DNA from: Actinokineospora diospyrosa
Lineage (GTDB): Bacteria > Actinomycetota > Actinomycetes > Mycobacteriales > Pseudonocardiaceae
Assembly: GCF_024171925.1 (NCBI RefSeq)
Contig: NZ_JAMTCO010000007.1
Coordinates: 310,001-374,000, forward strand
Direction: 5' to 3'
DNA: 64,000 nt
In this document: one piece after another, positions 17,416 to 27,318 of the stretch
Layout of the letters: the number at the start of each line of letters is the position of its first letter
Position numbering within the stretch: the stretch's first letter is position 1
Position numbers and translations under genes: made by a program
Notes under the pieces: generated by a model
Database searches by the model: none
Told to the model about the DNA's origin: nothing
Seen by the model: only the letters and a program-made list of their open reading frames with translations

Positions 17416-19098
17416 ATGACGACTGCCGACGACCGCGTACTCGCGCTCGCCGACGAACTGTTGGACCTGCAGCTGGCCGCCGAGCCGCTCGGGGCGACCC
17501 TGCTCGGCGTGCCCGGCTACGACGACCGGCTCTCCGACGTCTCCGAAGCGGCCGCGCTGGTCCAGCGCGCCGCCGCGCTCGACATCGCCGCGCGCGCCAA
17601 CCAGCTCGGCGCCGCCGGTGGCCTCAGCGCGGAGAACGACGTCACCGCCAAGGTCATCGCCCAGCAGGCCGAGGCCATCGTCGACCGGGTCGACGCGCGG
17701 ATGGTCGAGTACACGATCAGTGACATCTTCGTTGGCCCGGCGGCTTCGCTCTTGACCTTCCTGCCGATGGTGGTGCTGCCGGACGCCGAGCGCGGGCAGG
17801 CCTACCTGAGTCGGTTGCGGCAGGTGCCCGAGCACTTGGACCAGGTTGCCGAGCGCCACCGCGCCGGGATCGCGGCTGGTCGAGTGCCGGTGCGCAAGCT
17901 CGTCGACTCCGCCATTGCCCACCTTGACCGCTACCTGGGTGCTGACCTCGCCGCCGACCCGTTGCTCGGACAGCAACTGGCAGGCGAAGACAACGGCTTC
18001 GCCGCGGAACGCGAGCGCGTGGTCGCCGAGGTTGTCCGCCCCGCTTTCGCGGCTTACCGGTCGCTGCTGATCGACGAGATCGCACAGCACGGTAGGCATG
18101 ACGACCGTCCCGGCCTGTGTGCACTACCGGGTGGCGATGAGGCTTACGCCGCTCTATCGCGCGTGCACACCACCACGGACCTCACACCTGAGCAGCTGCA
18201 CCAGACCGGCTTGGACATCATCGCGAACCTCCGCGAGGAGTACGCCGAGCTCGGCTCCCGCGTCTTTGGCGTCTCTGACCAGGCCGAGGTCTTCAAGCGC
18301 CTCATCAACGACCCCGATCTGCGCTGGCGCGACGCCGACGAGCTGCTTGACCACGCCAAGGCCGCCATCGAGCGCGCCGAAGAGGCTGCCCCGCGATGGT
18401 TCGGTCGGTTGCCCGGGCAGCGCTGCCGGGTCGAGCCCGTTCCCGCGGCCGAGGCGCCCGGCGGGCCTGCCGCGTACTACATGCAGCCTTCCCTCGACGG
18501 TCTGCGGCCGGGCGTCTACTACGCCAACACCGACCGGGCCCACGAGCGCGACAGGTTCCTCGCCGAGGTCACCGCGTTCCACGAGGCCGTCCCGGGCCAC
18601 CACTTCCAGCTGACCATCGCCATGGAGCTGTCAGAGCTACCGCTGCTGCGCAGGCTCGCTGACGTCAACGCCTACGCCGAGGGCTGGGGTCTCTACACCG
18701 AGCGCCTCGCCGAGGAGATGGGTCTGTACTCCGACGACGTCGCCCGCTTCGGGATGCTCGCCATGGACTCCATGCGCGCGGGCAGGCTCGTCGTCGACAC
18801 CGGCCTGCACGCCAAGGGCTGGAGCCGTGAGCAGGCCGTCGACTACCTGCGCGCGAACACGCCGCTGTCCGCGCTGGAGATCGGCAACGAGGTCGACCGC
18901 TACATCGCCTACCCCGGCCAGGCGCTGTCGTACATGGTCGGCAGGCTTGAGATCCAACGGGTCCGCGCCGAGGCCGAGGCCAGGTTGGGCGACCGGTTCG
19001 ACATCCGCGCGTTCCACGACCTCGTCCTGTGCGGCGGCCCGCTGCCGCTGAAGGTCCTCGACGAGGTAGTCGCTGCCTGGCCAGGCGTCTCCGCGTAA
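17416..19098 (+). CDS. DUF885 family metallopeptidase-like protein
   Basis: 560 residues. It contains HEAVPGHH near residues 389-396, the HExxxGHH-type zinc motif of the DUF885 family, followed by the downstream glutamate helix AYAEGWGLYTERLAEEMG. The N-terminal 350 residues are helical. DUF885 proteins are carboxypeptidase-like enzymes; this one lacks a signal peptide, so it is probably cytoplasmic. ATG 17416 is preferred; ATG 17404 adds four residues. Confidence 0.87.
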   Translation: MTTADDRVLALADELLDLQLAAEPLGATLLGVPGYDDRLSDVSEAAALVQRAAALDIAARANQLGAAGGLSAENDVTAKVIAQQAEAIVDRVDARMVEYTISDIFVGPAASLLTFLPMVVLPDAERGQAYLSRLRQVPEHLDQVAERHRAGIAAGRVPVRKLVDSAIAHLDRYLGADLAADPLLGQQLAGEDNGFAAERERVVAEVVRPAFAAYRSLLIDEIAQHGRHDDRPGLCALPGGDEAYAALSRVHTTTDLTPEQLHQTGLDIIANLREEYAELGSRVFGVSDQAEVFKRLINDPDLRWRDADELLDHAKAAIERAEEAAPRWFGRLPGQRCRVEPVPAAEAPGGPAAYYMQPSLDGLRPGVYYANTDRAHERDRFLAEVTAFHEAVPGHHFQLTIAMELSELPLLRRLADVNAYAEGWGLYTERLAEEMGLYSDDVARFGMLAMDSMRAGRLVVDTGLHAKGWSREQAVDYLRANTPLSALEIGNEVDRYIAYPGQALSYMVGRLEIQRVRAEAEARLGDRFDIRAFHDLVLCGGPLPLKVLDEVVAAWPGVSA

Positions 19099-19101
19099 GG
19101 G

Positions 19102-19893
19102 CTACCGCAGGCGGGCAGTACTAAGGATTGACTCGACCGCGGCTTTGGTCAGTGGGGCGGGTGTCGTCGGACCGCCCACCAAGTCGGCGGCGATGACGAG
19201 CAAGGCGTAGCCGCGTGGGCGGGTGGTGGTGGCGTTGTCCAGGTCGATGGCCAGGACCGCCACCTCGCCCTCGCTCGACGCGCACGCCGCGTCGGCAGGC
19301 TTACCGGCGACCTTGGCGATGGCCAGCACGCCCTTCTTGCCGTCCACCTCGACCGGCCGCACCTCCGGGGCCGCGACAGCCGCGCCGGGGAAGTAGGTGC
19401 GGCCGAAAGCGGACGTGAAGGTCGTTGCGGCTTTCTCCGGGGTGAGATCTTTATCGGTCGGGTTCTGCGCGGTCGCGCTTGTGATGAACGCCCGGTTGTA
19501 ACCGGTGCCCCCGCAGTTGTAGGTGCCGTATGCGGCGGTGCCGCTGAAGTCGACCCCGGAAACGGTCGGCTTGGCCGACTCGTCGACCAGCCAGCCCGCC
19601 GGAACCCGATACGTCAGGTGCGCTGCCGGATTATCGATCACGCGCCCCGGGCCGGGGGCCTGGGTTGACGTGCGCGTCGGGCCGCTCGTCCTGGTCGGCG
19701 GTCGCGAGGTCGGGCTCGACGGGCGGGCCGCTGTGGTGGACACCACCGCGACGTCCGCGGGCTCATCACCCGAAGAGCGGTTGACCAGCGCCAACACCAC
19801 GACCGTCGCGACCGCGGCGACGATCGCGACGACGCTGAGCGCCATGGGGAGCCGCGACGTCCGCCGCTCCTGGTCGTCCTGCCAGCCGGTCAC
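19102..19893 (-). CDS. Membrane-anchored extracellular protein of unknown function
   Basis: 263 residues. A short cytosolic tail precedes one transmembrane helix (LPMALSVVAIVAAVATVVVLALV). A Thr/Pro/Ser-rich linker spans about residues 50-85, and a compact domain with Cys residues (NCGGTGYN, DAACAS) follows. The pattern is a type II membrane protein with an outside domain of about 170 residues, a frequent but uncharacterised actinobacterial family. GTG start. Convergent with the DUF885 gene, three bases apart. Confidence 0.65.
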   Translation of the reverse strand: MTGWQDDQERRTSRLPMALSVVAIVAAVATVVVLALVNRSSGDEPADVAVVSTTAARPSSPTSRPPTRTSGPTRTSTQAPGPGRVIDNPAAHLTYRVPAGWLVDESAKPTVSGVDFSGTAAYGTYNCGGTGYNRAFITSATAQNPTDKDLTPEKAATTFTSAFGRTYFPGAAVAAPEVRPVEVDGKKGVLAIAKVAGKPADAACASSEGEVAVLAIDLDNATTTRPRGYALLVIAADLVGGPTTPAPLTKAAVESILSTARLR

Positions 19894-20179
19894 GCGGCGA
19901 CCCTAGCCGCAGTCGAGGCCGGGGAATTGCCAATTCAACTGGTTACTCTCCGCGTAGCTGTCACCGTCTCATGTGAACTTTCGGCAACACTTTGGACTCA
20001 AACCTACCCTGACGAGTGGGTTGAATTGAGCGCTTAGTAGAGTCCGCCCACGCTGAAGTGTCGATTTCGACTCGAACGAGTGAGTCGATCTTTACGCAGA
20101 TCAGTGGCGGCGGACCCGGGTCGGGCCGAGGCCGCGTCCAGCGTTTTTCGGGTCGTCGTTCGGTGCGCGAAGGAGAGTC

Positions 20180-21379
20180 ATGCGGAGTCGTTGGAAGGTG
20201 GCCGCGGCCGCTGTGTCGCTCGCTGCGGTGACCGGGGCGCTCGCCGTCTCGCCCGCCTCGGCGGACAAGGTCACCGGCACGCTGCAGCCGACCAGCGCGG
20301 AGGACACCGGCTTCACGGTCCGCTTGGTCAAGCCGGGCGTCGCGGGCCACGAGGACGTCACCCCGTACCTGTTCCGCCTGAACCTCTCCGACGGCGCCAA
20401 GCTCGCGGTGTACTGCGTCGGCGCCGAGATCGCCTGGAGCTTCGAGGCCGACGTCATGTCCGAGGTGCCCTGGGGCGACTACCCGGACGCGGATTCCCCG
20501 TTCAAGGCGAACTCCAAGAAGGTCAACTGGGTGCTGCACCACGGCTACCCGAACCTGTCGCTCGAGCAGCTCAACGACCTCGGCCTGCAGACCAACCCCG
20601 ACGGCATCGAGCTCGAGGAGGCCATCTCGGCCACCCAGGCCGCGCTCTGGCACTTCAGCGACGGCCTCGACCTCGACCGCGACAACCCGGTGCAGCGTGG
20701 CAACCACGACTCCGACAAGGACGTGCTCGCCCTCTACGACTACCTCACCGGTGACGCCAACAAGGGCATCGACGAGTGGGTCATCGGCGACCTGAAGATC
20801 TCCCCGGACACCCTGTCCGGCGAGGTCGGCAAGCTCGTCGGTCCCTTCAAGGTGACCACCAACGGCACCGTCACCAAGCTCGAGGACACCCTGCCGAACG
20901 GTGTTGAGATCACCGACGCCGATGGCAAGCCGCTCGCCGCGAAGGACATCAAGAACGGCACCGAGTTCTTCGTGAAGGTCCCCCAGGGGGCCGCCGCGGG
21001 CAACGGCACCGTCAAGATCTCGGGCGACTCGCCCAAGGTCGAGGTCGGCCGCCTGTTCACCGGTAAGACCGCCGCGGGCGTGGAAGCCCAGCCGCTGATC
21101 GTGGCCGGGTCGGAGACCAAGCCGCTGTCCGCGCAGGCCAAGGTGGACTGGACGACCCGCCCGACCACCCCGCCGTCGTCGACCACCGCGACCACCCCGC
21201 CGTCGACCACCACGGTCCCGCCGACCACGACCACCACGGTGGCCCCGATCCCGCAGCCCAGCCCGGGCCTGCCGGACACCGGCGCCTCGATCCTGGTGCC
21301 CGCGCTGGTCGGTCTCGGCCTCCTCGGTGGTGGCGCAGGCGCCCTGCTCTACGTTCGGCACCGCCGCCGCGCCGCGTAA
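20180..21379 (+). CDS. Sortase-anchored thioester-domain (TQXA) surface protein
   Basis: 399 residues. Signal peptide (MRSRWK..., cleavage after SPASA). The thioester domain has Cys near residue 78 in AVYCVGAE and Gln near 153 in ATQAALWHF, the Cys-Gln pair that forms an intramolecular thioester in Gram-positive adhesins. An Ig-like beta region (about 185-320) and a Pro/Thr stalk (about 320-360) follow. The sorting signal is LPDTG at 364-368, then a 24-residue hydrophobic segment and an RHRRR tail. It would be covalently attached to peptidoglycan by a class E-type sortase, whose gene is not in the window. Confidence 0.88.
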   Translation: MRSRWKVAAAAVSLAAVTGALAVSPASADKVTGTLQPTSAEDTGFTVRLVKPGVAGHEDVTPYLFRLNLSDGAKLAVYCVGAEIAWSFEADVMSEVPWGDYPDADSPFKANSKKVNWVLHHGYPNLSLEQLNDLGLQTNPDGIELEEAISATQAALWHFSDGLDLDRDNPVQRGNHDSDKDVLALYDYLTGDANKGIDEWVIGDLKISPDTLSGEVGKLVGPFKVTTNGTVTKLEDTLPNGVEITDADGKPLAAKDIKNGTEFFVKVPQGAAAGNGTVKISGDSPKVEVGRLFTGKTAAGVEAQPLIVAGSETKPLSAQAKVDWTTRPTTPPSSTTATTPPSTTTVPPTTTTTVAPIPQPSPGLPDTGASILVPALVGLGLLGGGAGALLYVRHRRRAA

Positions 21380-21393
21380 GAACCTGATCTGAA

Positions 21394-21427
21394 CGATGCC
21401 CTCCCGGGTCCGCCTGGGAGGGCATCG
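21394..21427 (+). terminator. Terminator after the thioester surface protein
   Basis: Perfect 12-bp stem CGATGCCCTCCC/GGGAGGGCATCG with a 10-nt loop, 15 bases past the stop. Only a short T-rich tail (TCGTTCTC). Confidence 0.75.
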
Positions 21428-21456
21428 TCGTTCTCGGACCGCTTACCGTCAGAGGT

Positions 21457-23347
21457 GTGAGCAGCGACGACGTGGCGGCACCGCATTGGCTGCGGGGTCT
21501 GTTGAGCCAGAAGCCCGCGCCGATCCCGTGGAAGCGGGGTCTACGAGCTGCTGCTTCTATCGCGGGCCCGGTCGCGGTGGGACTCGCCTTTGGGCGCATC
21601 GACCTGGGTGTCCTGGTCTCGCTAGGCGCTCTCTGCGTCGTCTTCGCAGACATAGACGGCCCTTATCCCTATAGGTTTCAGCGCACGGGTTGGGCCGCCG
21701 TTGCGGGCGTCACTGGGTACCTAGTTGGTGCTCATCTAGGCAGCTCAGGGGCCTGGGCATTGATCCTTATCGCCGGTGTGTCCGCGTTGGTGAGCGCTAT
21801 AGGTAGCAATGCGTCGATGGCTGGGCTCCAACTCCTGGTGTTCGCCGTTCTCGGTACCGGGCAGACCGCGGAGCCATGGCTGGCCGCCCGGTGTTTCGGC
21901 CTAGGAGCCGCCGTCGCGCTGCTGCTGTCCCTCGCTGCCTGGCCTGTGAGGGGTGCTGCTCACGAGAGGGCAGCCGTTGCGGCTGTCTATGACCAGATCG
22001 CGGTCATGCTGGCTGCCTCTGGCACTACCGCCGCTCGGCAGGCCCGCCGCCACCTGACGGACACACTCAACGCCGCCTACGACGCCCTGTTCAACGTCCG
22101 CTCGCACCTGGCAGGCCGCGACCGGTCCTACCGGCGACTGTTTGTGCTGCTCACCGAGACCACGCCGGTGATCGAGGCTGCGGTCGCCATGGTCAACGCC
22201 AAGCGGCAGGCTCCCCCCGAGTACGTGACGTACCTTCTGGACTCCGCCTACCGGATCCGCGTTCGGGAGCCCCTGGCCGAGCCGCCGGAGCTGACTGCAG
22301 AGGGGCGCGTCGCAGCCCAGCTCCACGCAGGGCTGAGGGCCGTCGCCGAGTTCCGTCGCAGCGATGGCGACACGGATCGACGGCAGGACAGCGAGCGGAT
22401 AGATCCCGGGGTGCTGCTCGGTCGCCGTACTTGGCTGGTCGTGCTGCGCTTTGATGCTTTGCGTCGGTCTCGCTGTGGCCGTTGGCTGGCTCTTGGACCT
22501 AGAGCACGCCTACTGGGTCACCTTGACCGTGGCGATCGTCCTGAAGCCGGACTTCGGCTCGGTGTTCGGTAGAGCTGTCTTGCGGGGCATCGGTACGGCA
22601 GTCGGCGTCCTACTCGGCGCCGGTGTACTCGCCATCGCCCCGCCAAGTTGGGTACTAGTCGCCCTGATGGCCGTCGCGGCGGCAGCGCTACCTGTCGGGC
22701 AGGTGCGCAACTACGGGATGTTCAGCACCTTCGTCACTCCCTTGGTCCTCGTTCAGTTGGACATAGCGCAGGCAGGCGAATGGAGCTTGGTCGGCGCGCG
22801 ACTCCTCGACACCGCGATCGGCTGCGCCATCGTCCTCATCGCCGGCTACCTGCTCTGGCCAGGCGCTCGTCGACCCAGGGTTGGCGAGGACCTAGCGGCG
22901 ACCCTCGACACCATCGCCGACTACCTCCACCACGCCCTCTCCGGTCAGACCGACGAGAAGTCCAACTTGCGCAGGCAGGCCTACCGGGCCCTCTCGGACC
23001 TTCGCACCGCTTTCCAACAGTCACTCGTCGAGCCCACCGCTGCCGGGCGGGTGGCCGCCGCTTGGTGGCCGGTGATCATCGGCCTCGAACGGCTCACCGA
23101 CGCCGTCACCGAGGTCGCCGTCGCCGTCGACCGGGGCGCCGAGCCGATCGGCGAGCACGACACCAAGGTCCTTGCCGCCGCGATCAGGGAGGCGGCCAAG
23201 GCGGTCCGCGGCGAGCGTTCCCCCAAGCGGCCCACGCTGCCCGATGACGACCGGCTCGACCGGGTCGTCGGCGAGCTGACCTCGGTCAACGCGACCCTGC
23301 GCGGCCCCGCTCTGGCGGGCGGCCGTCGAGCCCCGGGGCCGGAGTAG
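21457..23347 (+). pseudogene. FUSC-family (aromatic acid exporter-like) protein, split by a frameshift
   Basis: Two adjoining frames together make one FUSC protein of about 630 residues. Residues from GTG 21457 give the N-terminal membrane bundle and cytosolic helical domain. From about 22452 the second frame supplies the matching C-terminal bundle (MLCVGLAVAVGW...HAYWVTLTVAIVLKPDFGS) and soluble tail. Dropping one T from the TTT at 22450-22452 turns ...LRFDAL... into ...LRLMLCVG..., restoring the family sequence exactly. So either a one-base insertion has disabled the gene or the assembly has an error. The first frame runs on to 22572 as nonsense. Role if intact: export of lipid precursors or aromatic acids. 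Confidence 0.85.
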
Positions 23348-23419
23348 GTATCTTGATTGTTTGGCAGTGGGCACTGCTGGATCGGTTGGGTAATCTTCGA
23401 ACCTGGCGTGAGGAGCAGC

Positions 23420-23620
23420 ATGGGCATCGACTTCAACCAGCTGAGGCAGCAGGCGGAAAGCCTCGTCGAGCAGCACGGGGACAAGATCGAGCAGGGCGTC
23501 GAGAAGGCGGGCGAGCTGGTCAAGGGCAAGTTCGGCCACGAGTCCCAGGTCGACGCCGTCGTCGACAAGATCCAGGACCTCATCCCGGACAAGCAGCAGA
23601 ACCAGGGCGATCAGGCGTGA
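23420..23620 (+). CDS. MT0933-like antitoxin-family small protein
   Basis: 66 residues with AGGAG 5 bases ahead of ATG 23420. The sequence pattern D-F-x-Q-L-R...EQHGDKIEQGVEKAGELVKGK matches the MT0933/Rv0909-type antitoxin family, which is amphipathic and helical. No toxin gene lies beside it. The next gene overlaps its stop (GTGA), so the partner if any would be the glycolipid-binding-like protein or a distant toxin. Confidence 0.7.
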   Translation: MGIDFNQLRQQAESLVEQHGDKIEQGVEKAGELVKGKFGHESQVDAVVDKIQDLIPDKQQNQGDQA

Positions 23621-24246
23621 GCTCACCGACCTCGACCGAGCGGGTGGAGAGCGCGGCCCGGCTGCGCAACCCCGTCGTTGTCACCTGGCAGGGCACCGGA
23701 CCCAACTCGTTGGAATCGGTGCGGCTGCTCCTTGCCGACGGCAGGGTCCGCGCGTCCGGCAGGCTCATCGTCGCCGCGGACCGCTCGGCCGGGGTCGAGG
23801 CTTACAGCGCCTCTTATGAGGCCGCTGTCGACCGAGGTGAAGAGGCGGGCAGGCTCCTGCTGCGCACCACCACGGCAGAACAAGAGCGGCAGATCTCGCT
23901 AAGCCGAGCCGAGGATGGCACCTGGCTCGTCGACCACGGCAACACCTCTACGCGTGACCACTTCGGCGGCTCCGTGACCGTGCACGTAGCGGGCGCGGTC
24001 ACCTTCGCCACCCTGCCGATCCGGCGGCTCGGGCTGCACCGCACCCCGGGCGAGTTCGAGATCCCGGTGGTGCACGTGTCGCTGCCGGACCTGCAGGTCC
24101 GGCTGGTCGACCAGACCTATCGCACGGTCTCGGTGGACGAACGCGGCGCGGTCATCGCCTTCACCCAGGGTGAGTTCAGCACCGAGCTGAAGGTCGACCC
24201 CGAAGGCGTCGTGGTGGACTACCCGGGCGTTGCCACCCGCGTTTAA
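23617..24246 (+). CDS. Putative glycolipid-binding domain protein
   Basis: 209 residues, beta-rich. The W-x-G...S-x-E-x-V-R-L opening, DFxGxxxVxxxxxxxFxTLPIRRLGL centre and E-[IF]-x-V-V-x-V-x-[LV]-P-x-L end fit the putative glycolipid-binding family (single-domain cytosolic beta barrel). GTG start overlaps the antitoxin-like stop by four bases. Stop TAA shares bases with the convergent FN3 gene. Confidence 0.7.
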   Translation: MSSPTSTERVESAARLRNPVVVTWQGTGPNSLESVRLLLADGRVRASGRLIVAADRSAGVEAYSASYEAAVDRGEEAGRLLLRTTTAEQERQISLSRAEDGTWLVDHGNTSTRDHFGGSVTVHVAGAVTFATLPIRRLGLHRTPGEFEIPVVHVSLPDLQVRLVDQTYRTVSVDERGAVIAFTQGEFSTELKVDPEGVVVDYPGVATRV

Positions 24247-26240
24247 TCCGCCAGCAGGAACGAGGCGTAGGCCAAAGCCGGGATCGTGGTCTCATCGGTC
24301 CCGAGCACCTTCACCTCGAAGGTGTGCCTACCTGCCTTGAGGCCGCCGTTGGGCAGCGCGATGGTCCACCGGCCACCCACACCGGGCCCGTCGACGACGG
24401 TAGGGATACCGGCGATCCGTTGCCCATCTAGACGGACCTCCACCCCCGCGGTACCTGCCAAGCGCCCAGCCACCTGCTGTCCGACGAACCCGTCCGTGCG
24501 TACCTCGATCACCATCCGGCCGCGGGGAACGTTCGCGCCCTCTTGGACCAAGTTCCCCGCTGCCGCGAAGAACGAGATGCCTGGCTCAGCCAGCGCTGCA
24601 TCGGGCCTCGGCAGAGGAACGTCGGTACCGCTACCGGCAGCCGGAGAGACAGCGCCATCCGGCGCGGTCAGTTCAAGAGCCACGTTGACGACATTCGTCG
24701 CTGCCTGACCTCGATGAAGTGGCCCGCGAACCCGTAGTGGCAGTGTCTTGCCGTCGTTGCCCAGGACGAGCGACTCAGGGGGCACGTCAGCGACGATCGG
24801 ATAGCGCACTCCTCGCGACATGGGTTGACCCGGGACAGCGGGCCGCGCGGGGAAGATGGCGCCACCGACCTCGATGCTGAACGTGTCCGAGGTAGGGTCG
24901 CCAGGCCTGTTCTGCGGAACCAACACCGCCCGAACTTGCGCGCCCTTGGTCCCGCTTAGCCGGGTACCGGTAGCCGACGTCTCCAGCGAAGCCTCGGGTG
25001 CGACCACGACGCGGCCCGCATCCACGGGCGGCGGCACTACGAGGACCGGGACAGTCGTAGGTGCGCCGATGAACCCCACCAGGCTGACCGCCGTGTAGGT
25101 GCTGCCCCGCGAACCGACGAAACCAACGAGAGCCGTCGCCTCACGCCAGGCCGGAAGAACATTGCCCGCGCCAACCAGAGCCCCGTCCTGCAGGACCTGA
25201 ATACCCGCTTCGGTGAAGACCACCTCCCACCGAACCACGACCCCGATCTCGGGAGGTCTGGTCGGGCTGACGGCGCTGCCTCTCGCGTTGCGCGGCGTCC
25301 CGGGCGCGACCAACACCCCCACATCCGTGGTCGACTCCCCTTGAGCCGATATCCACACCCGGATGGCCCCTGGCGGGAGGGAGGGATCATCGGCAGCACT
25401 CCCCCCGGGGTTGGGCGCCGGCTTGTCGGCGGGCGGACCACCGATCAGATCGGCGGGGCCCGGCACCAAGTCGAGGGTCAGGACCCCGCCCAACCCGACG
25501 TGGTCGGTCTCCACAACGAACCTGCCGTACTCGCCATTGACGGGGGTGTCGCGAAGCCTGAAGGGGGGCCTGGCGCGCAGGGCCACCGGCTCCGTCCCGC
25601 ACTTGGCGCTGATGATCAGGCGTCGTCCATCTTCGCCTTCACCGCTGGTGGCCTTGCCGCAGCCGTTGGAGCTGGCCAATACCCACTTGACCGGGTCAGG
25701 AACGACGCGATTGGTGAATCGATCGTTGAACGACCACGGCGGGTCATCGGTGGTCTCCTGCGGCGTACCCGTCACCTTGGTGGGTTCGGACCTCTGGCCG
25801 TAAGAGTCGACCGCGCGGACCTCGATGTCGTAGGCGGTGTTGTTGTCCAGGCCGTCAAGTTGCACCGATGTCTGCGCTATCAAACGGGAGTACTCCACCG
25901 TCCCCATACGGCCCCACCGCACGTCATAGCCGGCGGTACCCCCCGACTGATCAGACCCCCAACGCAACTTCAGCCGTTGTGGCCCCGCGCTGACCCAAAC
26001 GAGGCTGGGTGGCTTGGGCTTCCCACCCGGGGTGGGTACGACGACCCCGTCAGCCACGAACTGCTTCACGGCCGTCTGCGGCGGCGGTACCGGCACCGTC
26101 GTCGGCCCGGCCTTCTCCTCCGGCGGCGCGCGCAGCACCAAGACCGCTCCGACGAGCACGGCCAAGCCCGCGGCTATAGCCGCGATCCGGCGCACCCGGT
26201 TCGGGGGAACCGGCGCGGGTATGGGCTCCGGGTGATCCAC
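24243..26240 (-). CDS. Membrane-anchored fibronectin type III surface protein
   Basis: 665 residues. A Pro-rich cytosolic tail is followed by one transmembrane helix (IAAIAAGLAVLVGAVLVL, about residues 19-36) and a linker. An FN3 domain spans about residues 75-160 (SLVWVSAGPQRLKLRWG...AYDIEVRAVDSYGQRS). A larger jelly-roll-like region with two Cys (SSNGCG..., AKCGTEP) and C-terminal beta domains follow. The combination suggests polysaccharide or surface binding without an obvious catalytic site. GTG start. Confidence 0.7.
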   Translation of the reverse strand: MDHPEPIPAPVPPNRVRRIAAIAAGLAVLVGAVLVLRAPPEEKAGPTTVPVPPPQTAVKQFVADGVVVPTPGGKPKPPSLVWVSAGPQRLKLRWGSDQSGGTAGYDVRWGRMGTVEYSRLIAQTSVQLDGLDNNTAYDIEVRAVDSYGQRSEPTKVTGTPQETTDDPPWSFNDRFTNRVVPDPVKWVLASSNGCGKATSGEGEDGRRLIISAKCGTEPVALRARPPFRLRDTPVNGEYGRFVVETDHVGLGGVLTLDLVPGPADLIGGPPADKPAPNPGGSAADDPSLPPGAIRVWISAQGESTTDVGVLVAPGTPRNARGSAVSPTRPPEIGVVVRWEVVFTEAGIQVLQDGALVGAGNVLPAWREATALVGFVGSRGSTYTAVSLVGFIGAPTTVPVLVVPPPVDAGRVVVAPEASLETSATGTRLSGTKGAQVRAVLVPQNRPGDPTSDTFSIEVGGAIFPARPAVPGQPMSRGVRYPIVADVPPESLVLGNDGKTLPLRVRGPLHRGQAATNVVNVALELTAPDGAVSPAAGSGTDVPLPRPDAALAEPGISFFAAAGNLVQEGANVPRGRMVIEVRTDGFVGQQVAGRLAGTAGVEVRLDGQRIAGIPTVVDGPGVGGRWTIALPNGGLKAGRHTFEVKVLGTDETTIPALAYASFLLAD

Positions 26241-26310
26241 CGGCCCAACCTAGGCGCCCTACGACGGACACCCAAAGGTTCGTTGCCGAGCCGATACCTC
26301 GGCCTGCCCG

Positions 26311-27288
26311 TCAGTCCGACAGCACGGGCAGGGTCACCACGGCCATGTCGCCGTCGAACCCGATCACCCGTCCGCCACGGGTGCCGACCAGCCGAAGTTC
26401 CTCCATCGGGTCCTCTCCGGCGAGGTCCACCATCGCTTGAGCCCGGCCTGCCGTGCGGTAGCTGTCGAAGGTAACCCTGCCGCTGTGTCCTGACTGCACG
26501 GTCGCACCTAGCGAACCGGTGGACGCGAGCGCGCCTCTAGCCGCGCCTAGCCTGCCCAAGGCGTCGTCGACCGCGTCCAGCAGCGCGGGCCGGTTGCCCT
26601 CACACATCGCCAGCACCAGTTCGGGCCTGCTGCCCGCCACCCTGGTCCCGTCGCTGAACGACCCGGCGGCCAGTGCCATCGCCAGAGGCCCGCCGTCGGC
26701 TCCACACGCGGCCAAGACCGCGGCCATGACGTGCGGTAGGTGCGAGATCCGGGCTACGGCCGCGTCGTGCTCTTGCGTCGTAGTCGGCACCACGCCCGCC
26801 CCGCAGTCCAAGGCCAACTGGGCAGCTTCGCGCCACGCGAAGAGGCTGGTCTCCTCGTCGGCGGTCACCACCCAGGCAGCGTCATCGAACAGGGTTGCCG
26901 CGCTGGCCTCCCAACCCGAGACAGACTTACCTGCCATCGGATGGCCACCCGCGAACTGTGCTGATGGGGCGTACTTCGCCACAGCGTCCGCTACCGGCGC
27001 CTTGACGCTCACAACGTCAGTGAGCAGGCACTCCGGCGCTAGGTCGCCCACCTTGCGCAGGACACCGTCGACGGCAGGTAGAGGTACCGCGATCACCACC
27101 AGCGCGTCCTCGGCCGCAGCCCGGCGCAACGCCGTGTCCACGTCCACGACGGTGAAGCCCTCCGCGATCGCGCTTTGCGCGTCCGCGGTCGACCCCGTCG
27201 TTCCCCACACGTCCCGCCCGGCAGCCGCTGCCGCCCGCAAGACGGAGCCGCCGATGAGTCCCAGCCCGACCACGCACACCGATCGCAT
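26311..27288 (-). CDS. tyrA: Prephenate dehydrogenase
   Basis: 325 residues. NAD-binding Rossmann motif GLGLIGGS at residues 8-15. GGHPMAGKSVSGWEAS is the TyrA active-site region with the prephenate-binding His, and SHLPHVMAA contains the second conserved His. It oxidatively decarboxylates prephenate to 4-hydroxyphenylpyruvate in tyrosine synthesis. ATG 27288 places the glycine motif at the N-terminus. The C-terminal 70 residues differ from the ACT-type domain and may regulate activity. Confidence 0.92.
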   Translation of the reverse strand: MRSVCVVGLGLIGGSVLRAAAAAGRDVWGTTGSTADAQSAIAEGFTVVDVDTALRRAAAEDALVVIAVPLPAVDGVLRKVGDLAPECLLTDVVSVKAPVADAVAKYAPSAQFAGGHPMAGKSVSGWEASAATLFDDAAWVVTADEETSLFAWREAAQLALDCGAGVVPTTTQEHDAAVARISHLPHVMAAVLAACGADGGPLAMALAAGSFSDGTRVAGSRPELVLAMCEGNRPALLDAVDDALGRLGAARGALASTGSLGATVQSGHSGRVTFDSYRTAGRAQAMVDLAGEDPMEELRLVGTRGGRVIGFDGDMAVVTLPVLSD

Positions 27289-27318
27289 GTGGCGAAATTG
27301 TGCCGTATGGATCACCTG

